Assembly (NCBI GenBank): GCA_902806595.1
Contig: CADCXC010000038.1
Location: 2,480,001 to 2,544,000 of the forward strand
Direction of reading: 5' to 3'
Length of the DNA: 64,000 bases
Origin: Pyrenopolyporus hunteri
Lineage: Eukaryota > Ascomycota > Sordariomycetes > Xylariales > Hypoxylaceae
Positions within the stretch are counted from its first letter, which is position 1. Each line of letters starts with the position of its first letter. A program made the translations under genes and the position numbers. The notes beneath the pieces are model-generated. The model worked only from the letters and a program-made list of their open reading frames with translations. It made no database searches and was not told where the DNA came from. Shown one piece after another: positions 1-10,164 of this stretch.

Positions 1-1
1 A

Positions 2-406
2 CGGAAGGTCAAGCGCTTCATTATGATCTGCGGCGGGTCCGGAATCACACCGATATTCCAGGTCCTCAGAGCCGTCCTGACGGATCCCGAGGACTCTACT
101 TCGTGCCTGGTCATCGATGGTAATCGCTCTGAACGGGATATCCTGTGTAAAGCAGACCTTGACCGGATGGCCGTAGGCAATGGCCATAAGTGTCGCCTGT
201 TATACGTTCTCAGCCAGCCTGGACCGTCGTGGGCCGGTCTTAGGGGTCGGATAGACAAAGAGCTACTCGAAAGGGAGGTTGGCCTCTGTCGGGGTTCGGA
301 TGGTGCGGACTTGGCACTTATATGCGGGCCGGGGTCGCTTGAGAAGAGTGTTCGCTCTATTTTGAAAGATATAGGTTGGAAGGACGAGAACCTGTTGTTC
401 TTCTAG
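2..406 (+). CDS. niaD: Nitrate reductase [NAD(P)H], C-terminal end (partial, 5' cut by window)
   Basis: The reading frame is open from base 2 and ends at a TAG at 404-406, giving the last 134 codons. The fragment matches the FAD/NAD(P)-binding C-terminus of assimilatory nitrate reductase: a GGSGITP nucleotide-binding loop, then a VIDGNRSERDILCK segment, LLYVLSQP, a W-x-GLRGRID stretch, an ALICGP motif that contacts NADP, and the terminal aromatic FF seen in this family. The enzyme reduces nitrate to nitrite in the cytosol, using molybdopterin, heme and FAD; only the reductase lobe is in view. Other cytochrome-b5-reductase-like proteins share the fold, but the DGNR/DILCK segment and the FF end favour nitrate reductase. 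The Mo and heme domains lie upstream of the window, and no nitrite reductase or nitrate transporter gene follows within the window. Confidence 0.85.
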   Translation, partial: RKVKRFIMICGGSGITPIFQVLRAVLTDPEDSTSCLVIDGNRSERDILCKADLDRMAVGNGHKCRLLYVLSQPGPSWAGLRGRIDKELLEREVGLCRGSDGADLALICGPGSLEKSVRSILKDIGWKDENLLFF

Positions 407-1840
407 CTGTCTTGCGGCATGGAGGTCGGTACGCTTTGTATATAGGATATTGTTGCGCCTACTACTGAGTGTTCTCGAGGAGAATCACCGGGGATAAAAA
501 ACCTGGGAACGTTGTAGATAGATACTAATATATAGTGAAATATAACTATTCCTTTTGAGCTCCGATTTCTGTGTATATGTGGTGTACCTGATTCTGTCGG
601 CGGTGATGACCTGCTTGAGGGGAATTGTGTTTACAGGCGTACCTAGGTACATACCTTAGCTACTACCTACATGTCCGGGGATGTGTCGATGAATCAACCC
701 CCATGTGGTGTTTGTTGACGGGTTAGTACGTGTGTGTCATTCTGGAAAAGTGAATACCTAAGGATGGAGGGGTAATAGCTGTGATTGGTATCCCCGGGGT
801 TGTTTGTTGTTGCGGTGGCGTTTGCCCCCTTTTCCATGCCTCGTACCGCCCCGTACTACTCGCGCTTCTGTATTTACCGCATTTCAATATAAAACCAGCG
901 TCCTTACCTATTTCAACCATCATCAGCAATCATCATCCTCGTCATCGAGTCACTACATTACATGGCTGCACCTGATTTGCGACGCTGCTGGGTCGTTCTA
1001 ATATTAGGTGTTGGTAACTCCGAATCAAGTCAACCGACTCCGCTTGGTTGGATGCCGATACTTGATGGTTTGGAGAGATAGCCGCCATCTTGCATTGCAG
1101 CAGATGGATCCATGCGTTAGGGACCCAATGAGACACGCATCTCGTCTCGCGATGTCGAGATGGGATTGTATGTAGGTATGTATGTATGTATGTCTTTGGG
1201 CTTCGGGGTGTTGCTACGTTCTTTATGGTACCTATAAATCAATAACCCCTAGATAGGTACAGCACAAGAGGTCCCTAACCTAGGTACCTATCACACGTAC
1301 CTACCTTGGAGTGCTGGGTGGACTATAGTGCACCGACGTAAACTTAGTTAGGTACCTCTTCAAAGCAACTTCGGACATAAGATAAGGCACGAAAGTACCT
1401 GGTATTTCATATTGAAACATGCCCAACCACGTTTATCCCCAGTTTATCCGGCCCCATAAATTAACGTTCAGTATCTCGTACCCAAGTAGGTACCTACCTA
1501 GGTACCTACCTAGGTACATACTCAGATGGGTACGTAGGTACCTACGTACAATGGGCACAATCCACTTCGACATCGTCACAGCGCGCAGCCTCAGCTCTCC
1601 TCGGGAACTGACCCAACTACAACTCTACAATTCACAACCTTCAAATTTCTTTGTTCAATCCGCAAACTCTCTAATTCTACCGCCAACCTTTTTCTTGACG
1701 CTGTAGACCGCCCCCAACGGTCTCAAATTAGAATTAGAATAACTGAACTTTGAACTCTTCTCTTCTACAGCAGAACTCCTCCCCTCCAAAAAAAACCTCT
1801 GCACAACTTTCTTTGTCGGTCCCACCATCTATTTCATTTA
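407..1840. other. Intergenic spacer between niaD and the RanBD gene
   Basis: I see no supportable gene. Short open frames here have no protein sense. The spacer contains several TACCTAGGTA-type repeats (about 640-665, 1250-1305 and the dense tract near 1484-1549) and a TATG microsatellite near 1167-1190. The last 150 bases are C/T-rich, as expected for the leader of the following gene. Confidence 0.6.
1484..1549. repeat. Dense palindromic TACCTAGGTA repeat tract
   Basis: About 65 bases made almost entirely of overlapping GTACCTACC / CCTAGGTAC units, able to pair with themselves. Shorter versions of the same motif occur at many intergenic sites across the window. Confidence 0.75.
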
Positions 1841-4062
1841 ATGGCGACCAACAAACGCAGTCCAACCCCAGATCATCCTCCTTTCGAAGATCCAGATACC
1901 GCAGCCGCACGAAAAGAATTGAGACAGACAGCTATTTCTGACAAACCTGACTTATCTACCATGTCTGCCGCGAAGCTTGATCCCGCGCCCAAGACCTCCG
2001 CGGGCGGTGATAAGCCGTCTGCCAGAGACTCTACTCCCGATCCCGAGTCCCTTCGATCCCAGAAAGACGGCCTGAGAGACAAGGTGTCATCGCCCAAGAA
2101 GAAGCGGGCGCGCGACGAGGTGGACGAGTCGAGAGATACCTCTTCGGACACGAATGGCGACGTATCACCGATCGATGCCGACGCCGGTACAACCTTAAGC
2201 CGAACTGACCGTTCGGAACCTGAGAAGAAACGCCCTCGCGACGTTTCGAGCGAGACTAAGGTGAACGCGGACGCGCCCGCCGTAAGAGGATTCAGTTCTA
2301 TCGCGTTACTCGAGCTAGTCGCTAATCATTCTTAGGTTCTACCCGAGTCGAAGGAAAGCTCCAAGGCCAAGACAGATGCTCAGAACGATAAGCCAAGCAC
2401 CGAGGAGCAGGCGGAACCCAAAGACGATGTCGATCCCCTAAAGCGAAAGAAAGTCACGGGTGCCACGTCTAGCACCGCTTTTAGCAGCTCTGGAATTGCG
2501 GGATTCGCTTCTCAGGCCTCACCCTTTCTACAAGCCGGCTCGAAGCCTCTGTCTTCTTTCGCTAGTCCGTCCAGCTCGCAGTCACCATTTGCCGCGGCGG
2601 CCAGCACAACCCCTCAGACTTCTATCTTTGGCAGCAGCAGCCTATCTAATGGCGCCTCACCCTTCGGACAAGTGGGGGCGCCGAAACCCTTCGGAGGCAG
2701 TGTTTTTGGCGGAACATTTGGCGGCAAGTTTGGCGGGTCCACACTTACCAGTTTCGGCAAACCTGGCGAGTCTTTTAAGAGCAGTAAGCCTGCTAAGCCT
2801 TTCGGAGCGCCCGCGAGCGATGAGGAAGACAACGGTGAAGAAGAGGGTGGCCACTCCGATGATGAGGCTAAGGCCGATAATGAAGAAAACGAGACTCAAG
2901 AAGAGAAGACTCCGGCAGCGGATGACAAGAAGAAGCCAAAGCTTCAGCGTGGTGAGTTATTAACCGTTTACACTGGATTTTCGCTTGATACTGACCGACT
3001 TCGTAGTGGTTGTCGACGATGGCGAAGCTGGCGAGGCTACGATCTTGCAAGTTCGAGCAAAGATCTATCACCTCGACAAGGCCAGCAGTTCCTGGAAAGA
3101 GCGCGGCGCTGGCAATCTTAAAATAAACGTACCCCTGGCATGTGTCGACATCGATGAAGAGACGGGGGCCCCGATTCCTGGATCATTCGACGCATCCGCT
3201 CTGGAGGATGCTGAGTCTAAGGTGGTGCGTTTGATCATGCGGCAAGACTCTACCCACCGTGTCATCCTCAACACTGCTATCATCCCCGCTATGCAGTTTC
3301 AGGAGAAGTCTACAGTCAAGGCGAGCTACGTGCTCTTCACCGCCATAGAGGGCGATGGTGCCGTCAGCATTCAAGTCAAGGTGAGCCTCTATCATATACA
3401 TGAGGGTTGATGCAGCGCTAATTATTCTGTAGATGAATTCGGCTAATGCTAAGAGTTTCCTGAACGAAGTCGGAAAGATCCAGCGTGAGCTTCAGTCGGT
3501 CTAGGCGGCCACTGGGGCTATTGCTGTTGCGACTATAACCGTTCATGGTGCATCTGAAACTAAGGATGTCGGCCTTGTAGCCCTTGACCCTGAGAAAAAG
3601 GCGTCCAAAATCGTTGATGAGGACACAAACGAGACCCCTGGGGACGTATCTGATGCTGGAGATACCGATATTGAAGATACTGATGCTGAAGAGACGGATG
3701 ATGAAGAGAAGGAGGCTGACAAAGAGACTGATGAAGAGGCTGATGCTAAGGAGAACGATATTGAAGAACCAGAGGCCGGGGAAACCGACGATGGCAAAGC
3801 TAACGACGTGACTTCCACGTCCGAGCAGGAGAAATCCTCAAGTTCCGATTCTAATAACTATTCTAATTATCGTTCGTCCGTGTCGACCTCTAACAACGAT
3901 AGTAAGGAAGCAGTGTCGGACAAGGAGGGAATTACGCGCTGCTCAACCCCTGCGAGCCAGTCTTCGTCGAGCTCTCCGTCCAAGCGTAAAGCCGACGAGC
4001 CGGAAGGACCCATGACGCGGGCTAGGAAGAAGAGGCAGCAGGCTTCTCTAATTCACGATTGA
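1841..4062 (+). CDS. Ran-binding FG protein, RanBP3/Yrb2-like (RanBD domain)
   Basis: Inferred exons: 1841-2281, 2336-2951, 3007-3380, 3433-3484, 3581-4062 (about 654 aa). Introns 1-3 are canonical with frame continuity (GTAAGA...TTCTTAG with a GCTAAT branch; GTGAGT...CGTAG; GTGAGC...TGTAG). The N-terminus is Lys/Glu-rich with basic NLS-like patches. Residues about 190-310 contain phenylalanine-glycine motifs (FGSSS, FGQ, FGG, FGKPGE), followed by an acidic stretch. Residues about 350-490 form a RanBD with the RVKIYHLD-like, W-K-ERG-G-LK-N and R-D-STHRVILN features of Ran-GTP binders. The FG plus RanBD arrangement is that of Yrb2/Hba1/RanBP3, cofactors of Crm1 nuclear export. A TAG at 3502-3504 ends the fourth exon if it is not spliced (500-aa form). 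An in-frame 96-nt intron 3485-3580 would bypass it and add an acidic tail ending in a basic patch. The start at 1841 is chosen because it extends a coding-like N-terminus; ATG 1961 is an alternative. Confidence 0.75.
3485..3580 (+). other. Putative optional in-frame intron spanning a TAG stop
   Basis: GTGAGC donor at 3485, TTGTAG acceptor ending at 3580, 96 nt, a multiple of three. Removing it deletes the TAG at 3502-3504 and fuses the RanBD to a further 160 open codons. Retaining it ends the protein just after the RanBD. No transcript evidence is available here. Confidence 0.45.
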
Positions 4063-4871
4063 ACGAACCTAGAAGGAATGAGCTTGCATTTGATGAAGCA
4101 TTTCCATTTCGCAATACACGGCAGGGGAGTTTTGAGATGAAGCATTTTTCAAGGGTCGACCTGGTTATGATATCCTGTAGGGTTGTTCATTCATGAGGCA
4201 TAGATGGGAGGGGGTGGCATGGATATTTGTGGGCGTCAATCCCAACGGTAGAGGTCGACACCCCCAAGTACCGGTCAGTATTTTGTCTTTTAGAAGCCTC
4301 TCGACTGGTCGACGGCGTTTGAGTTTCTTATTTGTTCGTTTACTTCAGCTTTGGTCAACGCCCCTTGTCTCTTTAGGGGCGGACCATCGACGCCCGGCCA
4401 CATACAAAAGTACCTAAGGCTTGAACAACTACACGGTGGTCTAAGATCAACTAGCTCCAACTAGCTTCAATCAAGACAATACATGACTCTAAAATCAGGA
4501 CCTATGTTTCTCATCCTAGGCCATCGAAGACATTCTCTTGAGTTAGATGCCGCTTAGACCTACCTACCTAGGTAGGTACCTAATTACTTAGGTAGGTAGC
4601 CATAGTACCTAGACAAATCAAAGGAGATAAACCCGTGCGGGGTTTCTTTCGCTTTTGTCAGGATGAATCACCCTGGATGGAACCATACAGATTCTGTTAG
4701 AATCTCACGTACCTAGGTAGGTGGTCATGATATAGTGTGAGTGACGTATAAAACCTGATCCGATAGAGGCATTTCCAAAGATAGGGATATCTGCCTATTT
4801 ACCTTAGCTGCATATCTATGGGGTTCATATTGCATAAAGCCGCCTTCTTTCGGTATAAAGAGTTAGACTAT

Positions 4872-4877
4872 CACGTG
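4872..4877. promoter_or_regulatory. CACGTG E-box upstream of hrq1
   Basis: Perfect palindromic CACGTG about 140 bp before the hrq1 ATG. This is the bHLH-factor consensus; function is inferred from position only. Confidence 0.35.
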
Positions 4878-4933
4878 CCTTCGTCCGAATTTCGCGCCAC
4901 CAGAAGCGCGAACCCTTTCGTTTGAGATTCCCT

Positions 4934-4941
4934 TGACGTCA
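4934..4941. promoter_or_regulatory. TGACGTCA CRE/ATF-type site upstream of hrq1
   Basis: Perfect TGACGTCA palindrome 73 bp before the hrq1 ATG. This is the consensus of CREB/ATF bZIP factors (AtfA/Atf1 in fungi), often in stress-responsive promoters. A link to damage-induced expression of the helicase is inference. Confidence 0.45.
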
Positions 4942-5013
4942 ATGCGAAACATCTTTCATACAATGGGAGCGTCTATGACGCTCTTGCTTTAACGCCCCTC
5001 TATTGCAAGGGAA

Positions 5014-8000
5014 ATGTCTGCTCCCGAAACTACTATTATAACCGACAACGTATCCAAGCGGAAAAGAAAGAGGCAAAATGCTGAAGAGGTGGGAGGCGAC
5101 GGCACCCCGGAGGATCCGGAAGAGACCTCAGAAGGGCCAAATGTAGCAAAATCGAAAAAGAACGGCGCGCCCCAGCGCCGAAAGAAGACCAGCCAGGAAG
5201 TCAAGTGCAAGATCGAATGGCCACAGTTGTTCAAGGAGCTGGACAAGACCCATAGGGCTCTAAACCTGGTCTTTACGTTTTGCTCCACACGCAAACACCT
5301 CGCAACCACCTTCGATACTATTCGGTCTGCGGTGGAGTCCAATACGAAGCGGAAGTTGGCTGTTGAGGATGTTGCGGCTATCGTGGCACTGCGGCCGGAA
5401 GGCATCAACTTCACCTATGTCGATGAGGTGATGTTACAGACTGACATCAAGGGGGCCGAGCGAGATACTACCTTCAAGTCCGGTAGATCAAGGGATATTA
5501 CTGTCCAAGGACCCGCGCCGGATGCTTCCGTCGGTGGCTTTACCGGGTTAGATGATCTTGGCAGCCACCACCCAGACGATTTACCACCTGGTGGTCAGGA
5601 GGTTTTATACTTCGAGTTCGTCGACGAAGATCTCAAGCGACAAGTTCAGAACCGGAAGACGGGAGAACCCACAAATCCGAATAGGAGACTTCGTGATGAG
5701 GAATTAAAAATGCCCGTTTATAGTCAGAAACAACTGACTTCTCTGATCGAGAAGCGTAACCTGAAATTCGCGAACGCCGTAAGCTCCTTTATTAATCGCT
5801 GTGTTGATGAAAATCTAGATCCGGAGGTGATGATCCGGCAGGAGGCTGAAGCGTACATCCCGATTCCCACGGCCTCGGGAACCACCACGCCTAAACCAGA
5901 ACCAAGTACCCTTCCGAAGTCGATACCCAAGGAGAGGAAGAGCATCCCGGAAATAATCCAGGAACTCAAAGATAGCCCCTGGTACACCGGGCAGATTGTA
6001 CCGGATGGCCACCGCGTATTTGAGGCTCAGGATCCCGTTTTCGGCGAGCTTGACTTCCTATTGAGCCAAGATATGGTCAACGCGCTATACAACGCGAAAG
6101 GAATCACCCAGTTCTACGCCCATCAGGCCGACGCGATCAACAATCTTCACGCGGGTCATCACGTCGTCGTTTCAACGTCTACGAGTTCGGGGAAGTCCCT
6201 TATCTACCAACTACCTGTTTTACATGCGTTGGAACAGGACCCCAATACCCGGGCGATATACATTTTCCCAACGAAGGCGTTGGCTCAGGATCAGAAGAAA
6301 AGCTTGAAAGAGTTGCTTCAGTACTTCACGGGGCTGGAAAATGCCCTTGTTGAGACGTTCGACGGAGACACCCCAATGCACGACAGGAATCAGATCCGCG
6401 ACGAGGCACGGATCATCTTTACGAATCCCGACATGCTTCACCTTACGATCCTCCCGCAAGAAGACAGATGGCGGACGTTCCTTAAACACTTGCGTTACGT
6501 TGTTGGTACGTAGAGCTCCTCCTTTTCCTTTTAGAGGAAACGAGTTCGTAGCTAATTACTGCTTAGTTGACGAGCTTCATTATTATAACGGCCTAATGGG
6601 GTCCCATGTGGCCTTCATCATGAGACGGCTTCGGCGGATATGTGCCGCTGTTGGCAATAGGAAAGTTAAGTTTATATCGTGCTCTGCTACCGTGGCGAAT
6701 CCGCGGGAGCATTTTAAGACTATCTTTGGGATCGATGATGTGCATTTGGTCGATTTCGACGGATCGCCGTCGGGGCGAAAGGAATTCCTGTGTTGGAATA
6801 CACCTTATAAAGACCCCGGGGATCCGACGAGTGGTCGCGGAAACGCCATAGCCGAATGTGCTCGTCTATTCTGCCAGCTTATCCTACGTGGGGTTCGCGT
6901 GATAGCGTTCTGTCGCGTGAGAAAGCAGTGCGAGGAGCTCGTAAATGCTGCCAGATGCGAATTGGAATCTCTGGGCCGTCCAGAGTGCATGGCTCGCGTC
7001 ATGGGTTACCGGGGCGGATATACGGCGCAGGATCGTCGAAGAATCGAGAGCGAGATGTTCGAAGGTAAACTCATGGGAATCGTGGCAACCACGGCTCTAG
7101 AATTGGGCGTCGATATCGGTAGTTTGGACTGCGTCATAACACTTGGATTCCCGTACACGATCGCAAATCTAAGGCAGCAGAGCGGGAGAGCCGGCAGGAG
7201 AAACAAAGACTCCCTATCGGTACTTGTGGGAGATTGCTTCCCAACCGACCAGCACTACATGCAGAACCCCGATGAGCTTTTCACCAAACCCAACTGCGAG
7301 CTCCAGGTTGATTTGAGCAATATGCTTGTCTTAGAGGGTCACATCCAGTGCGCGGCTTATGAGATGCCGATTAGGCCCGCAGAGGATGCTATTTACTTTT
7401 CCAAAGACCTTCCGAAGATCGCGGAAGAACGCCTAATTAAAGATGAACTCGGGTATTACCATTGCCACGACAGGTTCAGACCTATCCCGTCCAGGTTCGT
7501 GGCAATCAGGGATACCGAAGACGACCATTTCGCAATAGTGGATATATCGCATGGGAAGAACGTTGTTCTCGAGGAGTTAGAAGCGTCAAGAGCCTTTTTT
7601 ACCATCTACGATGGAGCCATCTTTTTACACCAGGGGAATTCGTACTTGGTACGCGACTTTCAACCCGAAAGGAAAATCGCCAAAGTAGAAAAGGTCAAAG
7701 TGGAATGGACAACGCAACAGCGTGACTTCACCGACGTCGACCCCATAGAAACAGAAGCCATGCGTAAGATCCCGGGATCGCTTTCGCGCGCATTCCATGG
7801 GGCAATACGCATCACTCAAAATGTCTTTGGCTACTTCAAAGTCGATAGGAAACGTCGTATTCTCGACGCCGTTCAGGTGGATAATCCCCCCATCGTGCGA
7901 CACAGCAAGGGTATGTGGCTCGACGTCCCGAAGCGGGCCCTAGAGATCCTTGTTGAGCGCCGTCTCCACGTGGCCGGCGCTATCCACGCGGCCGAGCACG

Positions 8001-8524
8001 CCATCGTGAGTCTGATGCCTAATTTCGTCGTAAGCATGCCCGGCGACGTCCGGACGGAGTGCAAGGCGGGGCTGAAGGAGTTCGCGCGCAAGGAGACGTC
8101 GAGGAAGCGGCCGGCCCGGCTGACTTTCTACGACGCGAAAGGTGGTGCGAACGGTACGGGCATTAGCACGAAGGCGTTCGAGTTCATCGACCTGCTTCTC
8201 GTCCAGGCGCTAGACCGGGTCCAGGGCTGCCACTGTCAGGAAGGGTGTCCCGAGTGCGTGTGCTCCGAGTTCTGCAAGGAGGCCAACGAGGTGATGAGCA
8301 AGGCCGGCAGTGCGGTCATCATTAAGGCGTTGTTAAACATGGAAATCGATATCGAGGCTCTGCCCACGGGCCCCGAAGACTTGAGTCCGGCAGGCATCGA
8401 GACGGTGGTCCTGGCTAAGCCTGTACCTCCCCGTGGCCGCAGGTTTCTTGATGACGAGATCAAGATTGAGGAGGATGACGACGATGGAGATATCATTGTC
8501 TCGGACCAGGCTGGGGAGATGTGA
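5014..8524 (+). CDS. hrq1: RecQ4-like ATP-dependent 3'-5' DNA helicase Hrq1
   Basis: Two exons, 5014-6505 and 6567-8524 (1149 aa). The 61-nt intron has GTACGT, a GCTAAT branch and GCTTAG, and restores the frame across YVV|DELH. Hrq1 is the fungal homologue of human RecQ4 and acts in the nucleus in crosslink repair and telomere maintenance. The basic N-terminus precedes an FTFCSTRKHL segment typical of the family. The helicase core follows: Walker A STSSGKS near residue 390, FPTKALAQDQ, DELH as motif II directly after the splice junction, SATVANP as motif III, and the Q-x-x-GRAGR motif VI. The C-terminal DUF1998/MZB region carries a cysteine cluster (C-x-C-x3-C-x2-C-x-C-x3-C, near residues 1051-1066) expected to bind zinc. 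The protein ends with an acidic tail. Length and motif order fit the family; no truncation is seen. Confidence 0.93.
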
Positions 8525-9310
8525 CCTTCGAGTCGTATGGGTTAGGGGTTGGCCATAGCCACAATCTCGCCTTGCTGGTCTCGCTAAGTACGAAAATCCC
8601 TAGCCTTAATGAAGTCTGAATAGGTAGGTACCTAGGTTTGCGCCTAGATACGACCTGGCGGCCTCCAGCAAGGGAAGCTACCCAAGCTAGTATTTCTAAA
8701 TACAAAAAGTTAACGACGCCAAAATCAAACGGTATCGGTTCTACCTATTCTACTATTTTAAATTCGGAAACGGTGCCAAAATATTCCTTACGCAGGAACT
8801 GGCCTGTGGTACTTGTCAGGGGTACTTATCAGGGGTACTTATCAGGGGTACTTATCAGGGGTAACTAGATGGAAGCAGCATGCGGCATAATAGATCACGA
8901 CAACAGGAAAGTGGGATTATGCGGAATCGGATTTAGATCCTGGGTACCTTCTATCTCTCACGTAACACTAAGAGTGTTATGGAAGCCGCTTCATGAAGCT
9001 AGTTGCTGCTACATCTTAGGCAGCAACGATTCGGCCTGCCTTTGACCTGCCTTTGACCTGCCTATAACCCGACTCAACAGGTTCAACCACCTGACACACC
9101 TCGTCATCCCGTCACTTTGCCGGTAACACTCAAATTGGGATTCTCAGATCACTCGCCCTCTCGATCAATCTGACCGAGTACGAGGACGCCAGAACTCAAG
9201 ATACGCTAATTGGCCGACAAGGAAACCTCTTTCAAGTATCGGCCTCCCTAAACCCCTGATTTCCCAAAACATCAAACTAAAGAATCGAAAGTCGAGGATC
9301 AAGCAATAAG
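8525..9310. other. Intergenic spacer downstream of hrq1
   Basis: No gene recognised. It contains a repeat motif CCTAGG at 8621-8638, a 13-bp tandem array at 8807-8865, and a small duplication of CCTGCCTTTGA near 9038-9064. The segment just before 9311 probably includes the promoter and leader of the secreted-protein gene. Confidence 0.55.
8807..8865. repeat. 13-bp tandem repeat, about four copies
   Basis: The unit CAGGGGTACTTAT is repeated head to tail three times almost perfectly, with a diverged copy at each end. The array lies about 300 bp after the hrq1 stop. Confidence 0.85.
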
Positions 9311-10164
9311 ATGAGACCTTACGCCTTCATTATCCTCTTCCTCTCTTACACCGTGCTTGCTACGCCTTCCCCTGGTTGGGAGAAAGGGGAGAGTCGCGAT
9401 GACTCAAAGGCAATCGGCCTCGCCAACCCTCCTATAGCTGGAAAATCCGCCCTTCAAGCCGCCGTCTCCAACGTTAGCCTCTTAGAGAAACGAGATGAGA
9501 TCGATGATTGGAACTACATTAACCCCGACAACCGGCTGTCAATGGTACGCAACTCTTCCCCCCACGCCCAAGACCTCATCATACCATGCTTTAAGAAGAA
9601 AATACCTAGGTATTAATACCTGTTCCAATGTCTCAGTGGTACGTATGTCCAAACCTGCGCATCATCGCTACCGTCTTCAACGCCCGCGCCGTCTGGCAAG
9701 CCTTCCAGCGTGGCGTGTGGTTCATGCAGCACCCGGACGAGCCGCGCCCGCGCTGGGGCGGCTCCGAGCACCCGCACCAGTTCTCCCTTGTCGAATACAA
9801 CGCCCTGATCGTGGACCTCGGCCGCGCCCGCGGCCAGCTTTACATGTTCCCGCTGCAGCCCGGCCCCCTCGGCGAGTGGCCCGGTCTTCCCGGCGCCCCT
9901 GTCTCTGGCCCCCCCGGAGACCACCGCGTCATCTTTGATGAGCATGGCATGTTCTCGGGCGTCGCGGTCTTGTACACGGGCCAGCCGGAAGGCACGAGGC
10001 TCATCTGGTGCTATCCCATACTCGAGTACGGCCCTAGGGATGCGGGCGCTACGGCGGAGGGAAATCCGGGAGTCGATGAGACGCTGCAGGATAATTATGA
10101 TGGTACGCATTACTTGTTCGCGCCGGACCCGCCGGGAGGCTCGCGGCCGCCTCCGCGTTCGTGA
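9311..10164 (+). CDS. Secreted RNase T1-fold protein, probably catalytically degenerate
   Basis: Inferred exons 9311-9544 and 9637-10164 (253 aa) around a 92-nt intron (GTACGC...TCTCAG). The N-terminus is a typical signal peptide (hydrophobic residues 5-16, cleavage near residue 17). A propeptide follows and ends at LEKR (residues 58-61), a Kex2-type site. Exon 2 follows the layout of guanyl-specific ribonucleases (RNase T1/F1): an early Cys, an HPHQF match to the YPHKY His-40 site, an LYMFPL match to the YEWPIL Glu-58 site with Met instead of Glu, a GDHRVIF match to the ADRVVF Arg-77 site, and a VLYTG match to the ITHTG His-92 site with Tyr instead of His, then the closing Cys. Two of four catalytic residues thus appear replaced. 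RNase-like effectors of plant-pathogenic fungi show similar loss; an effector role is inference. A Gly/Pro-rich insertion and a Pro-rich tail are additional. The family call comes from motif order, not a search. Confidence 0.62.

Larger units (their letters stand above)
4063..5013. other. Intergenic: 3' region of RanBD gene and promoter of hrq1
   Basis: No gene seen. It holds a TACCTAGGTA repeat tract at about 4559-4607 and another at about 4710-4722. Close to the downstream gene it contains a CACGTG box and a TGACGTCA octamer, listed separately. Confidence 0.6.
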
